Assembly: GCA_025526915.1 (NCBI GenBank)
Contig: JAHLKH010000099.1
Span: 32,143 to 96,142 of the forward strand
Direction of reading: 5' to 3'
DNA: 64,000 nucleotides
Source: Entophlyctis helioformis
Lineage: Eukaryota; Chytridiomycota; Chytridiomycetes; Chytridiales; Chytriomycetaceae
Both the position numbers and the translations under genes were made by a program. Below, piece after piece: positions 31,844 to 43,931 of the stretch; position 1 is the stretch's first letter; each line of letters opens with the position of its first letter. The notes below the pieces were generated by a model. It had not been told where the DNA came from, did not search any database, and saw nothing but the letters and a program-made list of their open reading frames with translations.

Positions 31844-34182
31844 TCACAGCTTGGCAGCCATCTTGAGCATCTCGGCCACCTTGAGCGACTGCCGCACGCC
31901 GAGATCCAGCATAATCTCTTCCGATCCACCCGGGATGGCGTAGGCACGCACCTCGCGGTACAGGCGTTCGACCTTTTCGCCCTGGCCACCGCGCGTAAAC
32001 GACAGCCCGCCAAAGATCTGCGCCGCCTCGCGCGCGCAAAACTCCATCGTCTGCGTCGACTGCGCCTTGAGCAGCGCCGTGGCGCCGCCCAGCCGCGCCT
32101 GCGCAATCTCGCGCGGCAGCGTCTGGAACTGGTAAATGAGCATCTCGATCCACGCGTGCGTCGCCTCCACTTTGCGTGCCATGTGGCCCAGCTTGTTGCG
32201 GATCACGCCGTGCTCAATGAGCTTCTTGCCAAACGTCTCGCGCTTTTGGCTGTCCGTGTGGGCGTGGGTCCACAAGCATTCCATCCCATCGTATCGTATC
32301 GCATTGCGAGCCGGTGCATGTGTAGTGTGTGAGTGTCACAGTGACACACGAGCCACAATACAGTGTGTCACGACGGCATAGCAAACAAACGTACGCATAG
32401 GCAAGTGCCTCGGACAGACACACGCGCGCAAAGCGGTTGGCCTGGATAGCAATGCCCATGCGCTCATGGTTAAAGTTGTACATGATGCACTTGAACCCGC
32501 CGTTGAGCGGGCCAACGAGGTTCTCGACGGGGACCTTGACGTCCTCAAACGCCATGTACGTCGTGCCCGACGACCACACGCCGCTGCACTTCATCTTGCG
32601 CGTGACGATGCCCGGCATGCCCTTTTCGAGGAGGAGGAGCGAGATGCCGCCCATGCCCGCACCGCCCGTGCGGACGGCCACCACGAAAAAGTCGGCGTAG
32701 ATGGCGTTGGTGATCCACTGCATCCGTGCAAGAGTGTTGCCGTGCATCCGTCAGTACCACTCTCTCATGTGCACGGCGGCCGTTCTGGCCAGCTGGCATG
32801 GGATGGTGGCATGACAGACCCTACCTTCTTCTCGCCATTGACGATAAAGTGCTTGCCGTCGGGAGTGAGGCGGGCCTCGGTCTTGAGGTTGGCCACGTCA
32901 CTGCCGCCGGACGGCTCGGTGATGGCCAGACACACAATCTTCTTGCCCGACAGACAGTCGGCGACGACCTTGTTCTTGACAAAGTCGGATCCAAAGTGCA
33001 CCACGGGCGGCAGCGCGATCGTGTGGCCTTTGCGTCGCGTCAGGTTGATGCATCAGTGTGTCAGTGTGTCAGTGTGTCAGTCTCGGTACCAGCCCTTCAC
33101 AACACATACACACACACAAAAGACTCACCTCCCATGAGACCCCAGAGCACACCGCCCGACGCCACACGAGCCAGCTCATCCATCACAATAAACTCATGGA
33201 ACGAGTCAAACTCGTCGGGAGCGACACCGCCAGGCGGCGCGATGCCCGACATGTACGCCGTCGGCCACGGCGGGCCGCAACGGCCGCCAGAATGCCCGTC
33301 TCGCCGCAGCGCTCAAACACGCGCCGCGGCACCGGGTTGCCGCTCTCGTCCCAGTCGTGGGCAAACGGCATCAGCTCCGTGTCGACAAAGTGGCGCATCC
33401 ACTTGCGCAGCCGCTTGTGGCTCTCGTTGTAGAACGGCGAGTTGAGGCCTCTGGAGTGTGCAGGGTGGGTAGGTGGGTGGGTTGTCGGCACGTGTGTGTC
33501 AGTGGCATCGCATCTGGGATCTGGCGTTGATCTGGGATCTGGGATCGCGGCCGGCTTGCACAACGCAACGCAGCGCAATGTGGGGAAGCGAAGGGCAAAG
33601 AATCGTGCACTTACTGGTACCAGCCGGGATCGGCCATGGGCACTTGGATGTCGCCAAACAGACTGCCCGCAGGCAGCAGACGGCCAGCAGCAGCAGCAGC
33701 GGCGGCACCAGCGGGAGCAGCAGCCTTCTTCTTGGGAGGAGCCGCAGCCACAACCGCCTGGGCAGCACCAGCACCAGAAGCACCAGAAGCAGCAGCGGAG
33801 CCGGAGCCGACGACGCCGATGCACAGCTGGTCAAAGTAGCGGTCCATGATGGCCTGGTTGTGGAACTGGTCAAACTGCTTCGAAGCGTCCTTGCCCGCGA
33901 CCTTGAGCAGCACCTTCTTGCCGCCCGGGTGCTCGCCCAGGAAGCCCGTGACGTTGAACACCTGCGGCCGTCCAAGTGCGTATGCGTGTGTGCGTATGTA
34001 GGTGTGGTTGTGGTTGTGCGTAGGTGTCAGACAGACGGCCAGCGTGGTGGCTCAGCAGACGCAGACGCAGTCAGCAAGACCAGCACACACGCACGCACCT
34101 TGCCGTGCACAATGATCCAGCAGTCCTTGTCGCTGCTGTGCTTGGCCACCTCGTCGGCCGTGTACGCTGTCGTGGGCGCCAT
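31844..34182 (-). CDS. Cytochrome b5 / acyl-CoA dehydrogenase fusion
   Basis: Six exons: 34182-34099, 33961-33615, 33450-33129, 33027-32825, 32717-32395 and 32249-31844. Residues 1-80 are a cytochrome b5 domain (KDCWIIVHGK, then VFNVTGFLGEHPGGKKVLL, with the HPGG haem ligand motif). An Ala/Pro linker leads to a complete acyl-CoA dehydrogenase: ITEPSGGSDVANLKTEA (FAD-binding loop), WITNAIYADFFVVAVRT, FGKKLIEHGVIRNKLG, and the C-terminal LYREVRAYAIPGGSEEIMLD. It should oxidise acyl-CoA to enoyl-CoA, passing electrons by way of FAD; the fused b5 may relay or accept electrons. Near 33279 one base appears missing (AAV to CGPPWPTAYMSG). No clear targeting peptide. Confidence 0.92.
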
Positions 34183-34543
34183 CCTCTGTCGCTCTTGTCG
34201 CTGTTGTCGCTCTTGTCGACGGTGCGGCCAACATCGGGCACGGCCAACAGACGCTCTTGGCCCCGTGCACACTCGCGCTCGCAGACGCGTGCACAACCTC
34301 GACACGTGCACGCGCGGAGATTCACTTCGGCTGGAAATGTGCGCCGTTGGCAGTGACATGTGATCATACACTCACGGGACTGTAAAAGCTATTTCATTGA
34401 ACATCAACCGATCCCTCGAGTGCCACTCACACACACTCACACACACAAAAACAGAGCAACGGACAATGGAAACCGACACAAAGTGGTGGTGGCAGTGGCT
34501 GGGGATCGAGTCTTGGTTGGACAGCCAGCAGGCGACACACGAA
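34183..34543. other. Intergenic between acyl-CoA dehydrogenase and Sec16 genes
   Basis: Both genes are on the minus strand, so this is the 3' end of Sec16 and the promoter of the dehydrogenase. It contains a CGCTCTTGT repeat (34190-34217) and short CACACA stretches near 34428-34447. Confidence 0.5.
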
Positions 34544-37500
34544 TCAGAGATCCGCTGGCGGAGCGCCTTGTCTGCGGCCCGACGACGTGCGCGGGGAGGC
34601 CGTCGCCGAGGTGGACACGCGGCCGTACGCGCCTGCTTGCTGGCCAGCATGCGGCGCGTAGTATCCAGGCTGTCCAGGCTGCTGCATGTGCGCAGCCGGT
34701 GACCCCATGGGTGAGGGGTGGAGGGGCGGACGCGAGTTGGGCGTGACCGACCGGTTCTGTGCCTGGCCATGGGGCGGCTGGAAGCCGTGTTGTGCCTGCG
34801 CGGGCCGGCCCACGCCCATCGACGCTTGCGGGAACGGCGCAGACGGCTGCGAGGCATACGGTGCCTTGGGCGACGCGCCAGGCAGCCGGCCCATGCTTGT
34901 CGTTGGCGATGGCCGCTGTGGCTGCAGCGACGGCGACGGCTGCGAGCGGCGTCGCGGCTGAATGACTGGCGCCGTGGCAACAGGCGGCGGCACAGCAGCC
35001 GTGGCAGACTGCGTCTCGGCCGCCTGCGCAGGCTCGTACGCCTCCTGCTGCTGCACATGGCTGGCATCTGTGCCAGCACCTACAGACGGCTCCGTCTCCT
35101 GCTCCGGCTCAGCAAGCGACGTCTGCGACGCCGTAAACTGGTCGTAGAAGCTCGACGTCGAGCCCGTGGGATGCGCATACGTCATCGGCGTCATGATCTT
35201 GGGCTCGACACCGCCGGCACTACCGGTCGGCAGGCTCGGCATGAACCCGGCGACCGCAGGCGCGGCATCGTTGCCTGCGTTGGGGTTCATCACGTCCACG
35301 TACCGCTGGCGTGCACCGCGACGCGACGATCCGCCACTGCCTGCTCCTGGAACAGCGCCAGGTGCACTCGCCGAGCGCGACGCGCCGAGGGCAGGCCAAA
35401 CGATGGCGCCGCAGCAGGAGCACCTGCAGCTGCCGGGGCCGCACTGCTAGGAGCAGGAGGTGCAGGCGACGCCTGACGCGATCCAAAGGGAGACGGCGGA
35501 GGGGCAACGGGCGGAGGGGCAAGCTCCTTCTTTTCTTCTGCCGCGCTTTCGCCCGTCTTGATCCACTTCTTGAGCTCCTTGTCGTAGTACATCGAGTTAC
35601 CAGTCGGCAAATGCGCCTTGGGCACTGCAGGCGGCGATTCCTTGTTGCCGCGTCCAAAAATGGAGAACAGCGACGACACGAGGGACCGCGACCCCTTGCC
35701 ATCGTCGCCAGGCTTGCCTGCACATCCAACGCATGTGAGCAACAACGACCGGTATCCCATTCTGACACAACAGCGGCATGGCACATACCATCCTTGGGCG
35801 ATTCCTTGGCGGAAGACGACGATGAACTGCCAGCGTTCTTGGCTGGCGCAGCTGCGTCCGTAGCAGAGCTTGCTGCTCCCTTGGCTGCAGCATCCGTCGA
35901 AGGAGACGCGGCAGCCTGGTCGCCATCAGGCGTGCTCTTCATGACCGCCGTGGACTTGGTCTTGCGCAGTGCATTGTTGCCAAATCCAAGATCGTCCTCT
36001 TCTTCGTCGGCTTGGCTGGCAGCAGGGCCTGCCGTGGTCGCAGACGAGGCCGTCGGCTGTTGCTGCTGCCACGCGGGCGGCGTGGTCTTGAGCTGGCTCT
36101 CGCTAGCATGGCGCGCGAGAGCGTGTGCCGGCTGAGGAACAAAGGGCATCACAGGCGGCGGAGCAACGGCCGCGGGTGGCTTGGGTGATGGCGACTTGAC
36201 AGGCACGCCAGCTCCGGACATGGGAGGCGGGCCGATCGGCGGTGCACCGATGGGCGGGGGTCCAACACGCGCAGCCTTTTCTTGAGCAGGAGCTTGTGCG
36301 GGAACAGGCGGTGGCGCAACAGCCGCAGGAATAGGCGGCGGTGCAATGGGAGCAGACGCAGGCACGGGAGGCGGTGGAAGCTGTGCCTTTTGAACAACCG
36401 GCGACGCGCTCTCTTGTGCAGTCTGGCGCGTCTCGACAGGAGCCTCTGCCTGAGCTTCTGGAGCAGCGATGGCCTGCTGCTGCTGCTGCTGACTATACAT
36501 GCCGTATTCGTCAGCCTCGGTCTGCTCGCCATACGACTGCTCGCCCGTGGCGTATTCGTCCCACTGTGCACCGCCGTCTTGCTGGGTCGAGTGCTGAGCA
36601 TCGTATTGAGCACCAGCATCGCCGTACCCATAGTACGACGAATCGGTCGGCTGGTGTTCCTGCTCATAGACTGGTTCGTGCTGCTGACCCTGGTGCTGCT
36701 CATCCGCGTAAGCCTGGTCGCCGTACGCAGCTGCGTATCCGGCAACGGCATCATAGCCAGCACTCTGGTCGTACGCCTCGTGAGCATTGGCGTCATATCC
36801 CGCGGTGTGGTCATAGGCACCTTGAGCGCTAGGATCGTAGCTTGCATTGGCGTCGTAGCCACCGTTGGGATCGTATCCAGCGTTGGTGTCGTAGCCAGCA
36901 GCACCAGCAGGCTCCGAAACGGGATCGTATCCATAGTACTCGGCACCTGTTGGCGCGGCTTCTGCGGGAGGATATGCCTGATCTGGCTTCCACTCTTGCG
37001 TGTACTGGTCGGGCTGCTGGTAGTCGTATCCTGCTTGCGACTGATCCGCATACGACGGCTGTGACTGGTCCGCGTAAGACGGCTGCACAGGCACGGGCAG
37101 AGGCGTCTCGGACGGCGGAGCAGAGGTCGGTGGCGGCTGCGGTGGCTGTGCACCACCGACGGCAGCCATAAACGGCACAGAGGCACCAGAAGGTGCGACC
37201 ATGGGGGCAGCACTGTAGCTGCGCTTGAGGGTCGGCATCACCGGCATCTTGGGAAGCGGCACGCCGCCGACGGGCTGCACGGGAGGGGGCATCAGCGACT
37301 GGAATCCAGCCGGAGACTGCATCACCGGGTTGGGGCTTGGCGCGCCGTGCGATCCGACGCCAGAGCCAAGCAGGGGAGGCACAGATGCCGAGCGCACCGA
37401 TCCGATCTCAGAAATGGACGGCGGAGGCTTGAACAGCGGGCCGTCGGTCGCCTTCTCGACCGGCTTGGCAGGAGCATCGTCCTCGACGCCAATGGCATTG

Positions 37501-40500
37501 TTCATGAGCTGCTCAATGCCACGGCCAATGGCCGCGCCGGTAAAGTTGCTGCTGAGCTTGGAGAGCCAGCTTCCGGCCCCGCTCCGTGCGCTGCCCGACG
37601 AGTCCTTGCTCTGCGAGCCCTCGGTCGACACGGCGAGCTGGTCGGCAAACTGACGCAGCTTCTCGCCGAGCGTCTGGTGGAGGTACGGCGACCCCTTGTG
37701 GTCCTTGATAAAGTTGATGATCGACTCGACGTACTTGGTCGCGAGCTCCGTGTATCCAAGATCTGACAAGTACGTCGCGTACCAAAACTTGAATGCCTGC
37801 AAGTGCGGGAATCCATTCGCCACACCGCCAGAGCCTGTCAGCGTGCACGCGTACTCGACGGCCTCGGTCAAGTACAGCATAACCGGGTCGCGGAAGAATG
37901 TCGACGGCTGGCGGATGTGATTAGCGCCAACCAGAGTAACCAGTGCCTGGCCGTGCGAACCGCCTTGCCCATCAACGCCTGTCGCCAAACTGTCGATGCG
38001 CGCAAGCATGAAGCACACGTGTGCCTCGGCGGTGCGGCCAAAGTGCATGAGCTGCTCGCCCAGCGAGACAATGGCAGTCGCGTCGCCTGGCGTGCGGTTG
38101 GCGAGAATAATGGTCAGAACGTGGCGCCAGTGGTCAATGTATGCGTCGGTTGGCGCTTCGTTCGCGCCGTGACCAGGGAGAAACTCGAGCACAGACGCCT
38201 TGCCCAGACCGCCAAACAAGCCGTAGACGACGTTCAGACTCGGCAGCGGTGTGTCGGGCGACGGGTCCGCTGCCACAGTGCGCAGACCAGCCTGCGAGAA
38301 CTTGGCGACAACATCTGCATATGCCTCGCGGCTGACGTTGCTGGCGATGATGAGCGCATGTGCCCAGAGACCACCTGCCGACGCAGCCTGGCAGGCGGCA
38401 AGGCGGTTGCCCTCAAGCAAGTGCGCATGGATCTTGGCGAGCACGCCGTGCGATCCAGCCAGGTGCTCGAGGTCTTGGGGACGCGTGTGCAGAATAGCGC
38501 GCACAGCCTGGATCGTCGCAGCGTCCGTTGCAGGGTTGCTGTATCCCAATCACACGCGTCGCCATAGGATCCCAGACAATGTCAGCCACGGTGCCAAAAA
38601 CACACACACACAACCATAATGATCCATGCCGGCAAGTGTTACCTTGATGAGCAAAGCGCGCCGTCGTGCTCGATCAACAGCCGCACAAACTGCCACAACA
38701 TCAGAGAGCTGCCGGTCGGAGCAAGGTGCTCGGACGACTCGCCGCCCTTGAGAATGTGGTTGTCAATAAACGCTAGAAGCTTCTTCTTCTTGGTCGCGTT
38801 CTTGGCTCCGAGCAGCGGGCCCGATCCGTCAAACGCAGCCTCAATGGGCTTCTTGGTCGCGTCGTCAAGAAGCGCCTTGACCGAGTGCACCTGCAGCTCG
38901 CCCGGGAACGACTTTTCGGTCGCAATCGGGACGCCGTTGCTGCTGGTCAAGTACATGGTCATGCGTTTGGGCTTGATGACCAGCAGCTTGCCGCCAAAGC
39001 CAAACGAGGCAATGGCATGGCCGCGGCTGCGACCGAGCGGATCAACAAACGGAGCAGGTGGCTCTGGCTGCTGTTCTTGGTACTGCTCGTGTTGATACTG
39101 CTGGTCGTGGTACTGCTGTTCATGAGCCTGTTCGACGTACGGCTCGCCGTACTGCTGGTGCTCGTACTGAGCGTCGTAGCCGTACTGTCCTTGGTGGCCG
39201 TACTGCGGATCATAGCCAGCAGCCGACGGATCCAGCCCGGTTTGGTGGTGTTGGTGGCCAGACATGCCGTATGGGTCGTACTGCTGGTATGCAGACTGGC
39301 TGCCATCCGCCAATCCAACCACCGACTGCTCCACCTGCGGCTGCTGTGGGATAGGAGGCTGCGGGAGCACAGCGGGCGCTACGGATGCTGCTGCGACTGC
39401 GGCTGCCTTTGGAGGAACCGGCGAGGCAGACCGCTTGGGTTGCAGTGGCGTGCCGCACTTTCCGCAAAAGTTTGCGTCTGCATCGCAGCGGCGCGAGCAG
39501 TTGGGGCAAAGAATGTGTGCATCGACTTGGGGATGACTGTATGCAGATCCAACGTCGGACTGCACGACCGACGCGGCAGAAGGCGAAAAGATCTGCTCTG
39601 ACGGGACCGACGCGTTCGGGTAAACAGACTCGGCGGGTTGTTGAGCGGCTGCGTCAGCTGGGATCTGCGGAGGTTGCACCTCAAACGCAGACTGGTCGTA
39701 TTGAGGTTGCTCGTATTGAGGTTGTTCGGCAGCAGGCTGCTCGAAAGCAGGCTGCTCGAATGCTGGCTGCTCGAATGTCGGCTGCTCGAATGACGGCTGC
39801 ACCGCATTGGCAAGGGACTGATCAAACGACACATCCTGGGCTGCTTGCTCGTGACCAGTCCATTGCTGCTGCTCTTGATAGTAGCCCTGCTGGCCGTACT
39901 GGTATGTTGCGCCGCCAGCCAATTGCTCGGCTTGGTGTTGCTGGTCGACGTAGCCATGGCCAGCTTGCTGAGGATCCCAGGATTCCTGATATTGCTGCGC
40001 ATCCCAGCCAGTGGTCGTTTGGTCGGCAGCAGGGTTCCAAGATGGGTTGGCGTCCATCTGCGAGACTGCATCAGCCTGCGGCTGAGAGACTTGCATGTCC
40101 GCACCGGTCGATGGATACGCATTGTCATAGCCTGCATACGCATCCGCTCCTGGCTGCTCGCCAGTGTACGCCGCAGTCTGTGCAAAGGCAAACGGATCAG
40201 ACTCGACAGACTGTTGCCGTTGATGGTTAGTGGCATGCGGATGCAGCATGCAAACATCGCGGCGCTCAAATGTACCTGTTGCGTTTGTGGCGGGAAGGCG
40301 TTGAACTGCGCTTCTGGGGCGCCATCTTGCTGCTGTGTCGCAAAGGCAAAGGGATCGTCTGTGCCGGCCGCGGCAGCAGAAGGGGCAGTCGGCTGATTAG
40401 AAAACAGAGCGTCGGACGAGGCGGTCGCGTCAAATTCGGCTACACTCTCGCGCTGCGACTCGTCTGCCCAAGCAGGGGGCGGCGGCTGTGCAAGCTGGTC

Positions 40501-43500
40501 TTCAGCCTGGTACTCGCCCGTTGCCTGTTGTTGCTGGAGTTCCAGCTGGTGCTGCAGCAACTCTTGCGGGGTCTGCTCGAGCGGCTGATGCACATGCTGC
40601 TCTTCCGGCTGGTGCTGGGTTTGCTCCGGCTGAGCGTTGAAAGGGTTGCCGTACGGATCATATTGCTGTTGCTGATCCTGGTACAGAGGCTGCTTCGTAT
40701 CAGGGAATGCATCGCTTGCAAACTGCTGGTCCGCTTCGGCACCTGCCGTGTCCCAGCCCCAGTCATCCACGGTCGCTGAACCCGTGCTGTTCCAAGCAAT
40801 CGCGTCGGTGTTGGCGGTCTCCGCATGGGCAGGTGCGCTGGCAGGCGCTGCGACTGGAGACACAGATCTCGGCGGCTCCTGGACGTGCTGAGTGTCCTGC
40901 TGGACGTACTGAGTCTGCTGCTGCTGGTCGTGCGGATAGTAGTGTGCCTGGCTGACGTGCTGCAGCGGCTCGCTGTCCGTCTGGTGTGCCCAGCTGCTCG
41001 CATCGGGACTGGCTTGGCTGTGCACGGCAAACGGGTCCGACGAAAGACTTGCATGTCCAGGCTGTCCAAACAAGCTGGCCGTGTCCGCGTACGACGGATG
41101 TGATCGATGAGAGTGCGAATGGGATTGTTGGGATTCGTGCGAGTATGTTTGCGAGGGCACCTGTTGGAACGGCACGGATTCAGCATCCCACTCGCCAGGC
41201 TGGTTTGTAGAAAGCAGCTCCCAGTCGGAGTGGTCGCTTTGCGGCTGTTGCTGAGGTTGAGCCTGTTGCTGTGGCAGAGTCTGCGGAGAGACTCTTGCTG
41301 GCGAAACAGGGCGAGGCAATTGAGTGTCTGCAGCCAAGCTAGAAGTAGCGGCCGAGGAAGCAGAAGGAACAGAGGGAGCAGAGGAAGCATGTGCATATGT
41401 CGGGACGAGCGAAGGCACTGGAGTCGTAAACGTCGAAGACGAAGCAGACGCGTCCGCAGGCGACTTTGACACAGGACGCAAAGGAGCCGCTGTTGTTGGC
41501 GGAGGAGCGACAGGAGGCGGTGGCGGTTGAAAGGCGGCTGTGGGCGGTCTTGCGGTCGCTGCACTCATGGAAAGGTTACCAGACGACGCGCCGAGCACCA
41601 GATCGTCCAGATCGTCCAGATCGGCAGTGTGCTTGCTTGAGCCGGTGTGCAAGCCAGTTGGAGACTGTGCAGAGCGGAGTGCCTGCGAGTGGTGCGTCTG
41701 GCGAGAGGCTTCACCCGTGACCAGCGCCAAGAAACCAGTCGGGCGATCAACCGTGTCAATGTCTTCGAACTGGTCCGTGGCAGTCGACAGCGACTGCTTC
41801 ATGCCAGAGGGGCTGCCGTCGTCGGCCTGCGCGGAACCATGGCTAGGGTTGACTTGCAGCCGGCCCTGCGCGTGCAGACTGGCTGGGGCTGGCTGTTGAG
41901 GAACTTGGTGGAACATCTGCGAGGCAATCTCTGGTGCTCTGCCTTCGCCAAACGACTCGGCCGAGAAGGGATTGGATGCCGCCTCAAAGCCAAACGACTC
42001 TGACACGAGCAGGCTCGAGGAAGTCATTGCCGTGAAGCTCGACTGCTCGTCATGCGCATCTTGCTCCGAGGGAACGATGGCAGGGCCAACGGCCGGCGTG
42101 CTGTAGTTTACTGCTGGGATGGCAGAGGCCGATCCTGCAGAGACTGCCGACGACGGAGCCAAGAACGGATCGGGAGAAGGCTGGCCAGAGCGCGACGGGG
42201 GTCTGGCAGGAGAAGGCGGGCGGGCAAGAGTCTGAGGTTGAGACTGCTGGTGCGGGGCGTAGGGGGCAATCGGCCGAGAAGAGAATGCGGCTCTGGTTGG
42301 AGATGGGGGCGCGACGGGCTGGGCGGCAGGCGGTGCAATCTGAGCCACGACTGCCGGAGCAGGCGTTGGAGTTGGGGGCTTCTGCGGCCAGTGCGGTTGG
42401 GCAGGCTGCTTGGGCGGCTGCGCTGGCTGTGCTGGCTGTGCCGTCTGTGCTGGCGGCTGCTGGAACGGCTGTTGTTGGAAGGGCTTTGTAGGAGCAGCAG
42501 ACACCGAGGCAGGTGCAGGGCCAAGATCAAGGCCGAACGCGTCCAGAATGCTCGCCGAGGACGCTGTGCGATCCGCAGAAGGACGACGCTGAGTGGAAGG
42601 AGGACGCGCTGAGGCCAAGGAGGGAGCCTGCTGGGCAAACGAGGACGCGGATCCAGCAGCGGTCTGAGGCGCGGCGGCATTGGCGTCGTTGCCCAGGCCA
42701 AACGAGTCAAAGAACGACGCGCCAGCGCCGGCGGACGGCTTGGAAGACAGCGACGCGGACAGCGGGCCAGAGCGGGGGCCCGACGCCGATGCAGGGCCAG
42801 GAGCAGGGGCAGGGGGTGGGGCCGTGGGCGAGAGACCCGATGGCGCAGGCTTGCCAGCAGCTGCCGCGAGTCCCGACGCGGCCGTTGCGATGCGTGGCTT
42901 TGGCGGGCCAAACAGCGACGATACGTCATTCGCATCTGCGCCAGCAGCAGAAACGCCAGCAGCAGAAACGCCAGCGGAAACGCCAGCGGAAATGCCAGAC
43001 GCCGCACTGGACGGCAGCGGGCGGGCGGTGGCGGCTGTCGAGAGCGGGGCCGGAGGCTGGTGGGCAAGGGAGGCTGGCGCGGGACGCATGGCCGAGAGGG
43101 AGGGCGGGCGGGACAGGCCCGAGGCCGAGGCCGAGGCCGTGGCCGACGACGACGGAGCGATCGACGACGGCGGCCTGGCCAGCGACGACGTCGAGGGCGG
43201 TGGCGGTCTGCGCACAATCTTGGGCGGCACGCCAGCGAACAGGCTGGCCGTGTCTGCAGCCGGGCGGGCGGGCGGCCGGGCGGGCGCAGGGGGCGTGAGT
43301 GTGTGCGTTTACAGGGAGCGGGGGTGTCAGTATCGTCTTGCGTCGCATCGCATCGCATCGCACCGCATCATGCGGCGTCGCTCTGGCCGGCCGGCATCTG
43401 TGCCAGCGGGGCCGCACGGCGGCAGCGTAGCCCCACGTACCAAGCAGAGCGCCAGACGAAGAAGCGCCTTGCGAGGCACTCGCCGACTGCGACGACGCCA

Positions 43501-43800
43501 GCGATGACTGGCTCAGAGGCCGAGACGCTGCCGATTGCTGGCCGTAGGGAGGCTGGCCGTAGGGCGACTGGCCATAGGGAGGCTGGCCGTGGCTGCCCGG
43601 CGCAGATGCAGATCCAGCCGAAGAGAAGACAGAGCCTGTCCAAAGGACGAGAAGAAGTCGGACGGATCGGGCTGCTGCAGGGATCCGTTGGCAGGGGCGT
43701 GGGCTGTGGGTGCAGCAGTGCTGGTGCTAGTAAAGAACGGCATGGGGCCATTGTCGATGCTCGGCCGGTGCTTGCGGGAGCGGGCCCCTTGGCTGTCCAT
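34544..43800 (-). CDS. SEC16: Sec16, COPII coat assembly scaffold (very large, with zinc ribbon)
   Basis: Exons 43800-43441, 43253-40276, 40210-38643, 38538-35789 and 35717-34544, about 2,940 residues (yeast about 2,200). The N-terminal 1,300 residues are disordered (Pro/Gln/Ala). The central conserved domain begins at KRMTMYLTSSNGVPIATEKS and LLAFIDNHILKGGESSEHLA, followed by the helical Sec13-binding ACE1 region (HTRPQDLEHLAGSHGVLAKI, WAHALIIASNVSREAYADVV, LGYTELATKYVESIINFIKD). The C-terminus holds KGSRSLVSSLFSIFGR and RYVDVMNPN, typical of Sec16. It marks ER exit sites and organises COPII. Just before the conserved domain is a zinc ribbon, CPNCSRRCDADANFCGKCG, in FEQP- and Tyr-rich repeats. 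One-base breaks lie near 43625 and 35385. Confidence 0.95.
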
Positions 43801-43931
43801 GCTGTGCGAGTGTCTGTGAGTGTCTGAGCGTGTTATTCAAATGGAATCCGATCCGCGAATGACGACAACGCGGGAAAGAGCAGGCTAGACGGCCATCCGC
43901 TCTTGGCCAGAAAGCAGCGAAGCGAGGCTTG
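43801..43931. promoter_or_regulatory. 131-bp bidirectional promoter (Sec16 / STPG gene)
   Basis: The start codons of two divergent genes are only 131 bp apart, so both promoters must lie in or overlap this stretch. No clear TATA box is seen. Confidence 0.6.

Noticed and set aside
35220..38549. Long plus-strand ORFs antisense to Sec16 (for example 36282-37064)
   Set aside because: Shadows caused by GC-rich codon bias; Arg/Ser-rich with no domains, opposite strongly conserved Sec16 sequence.
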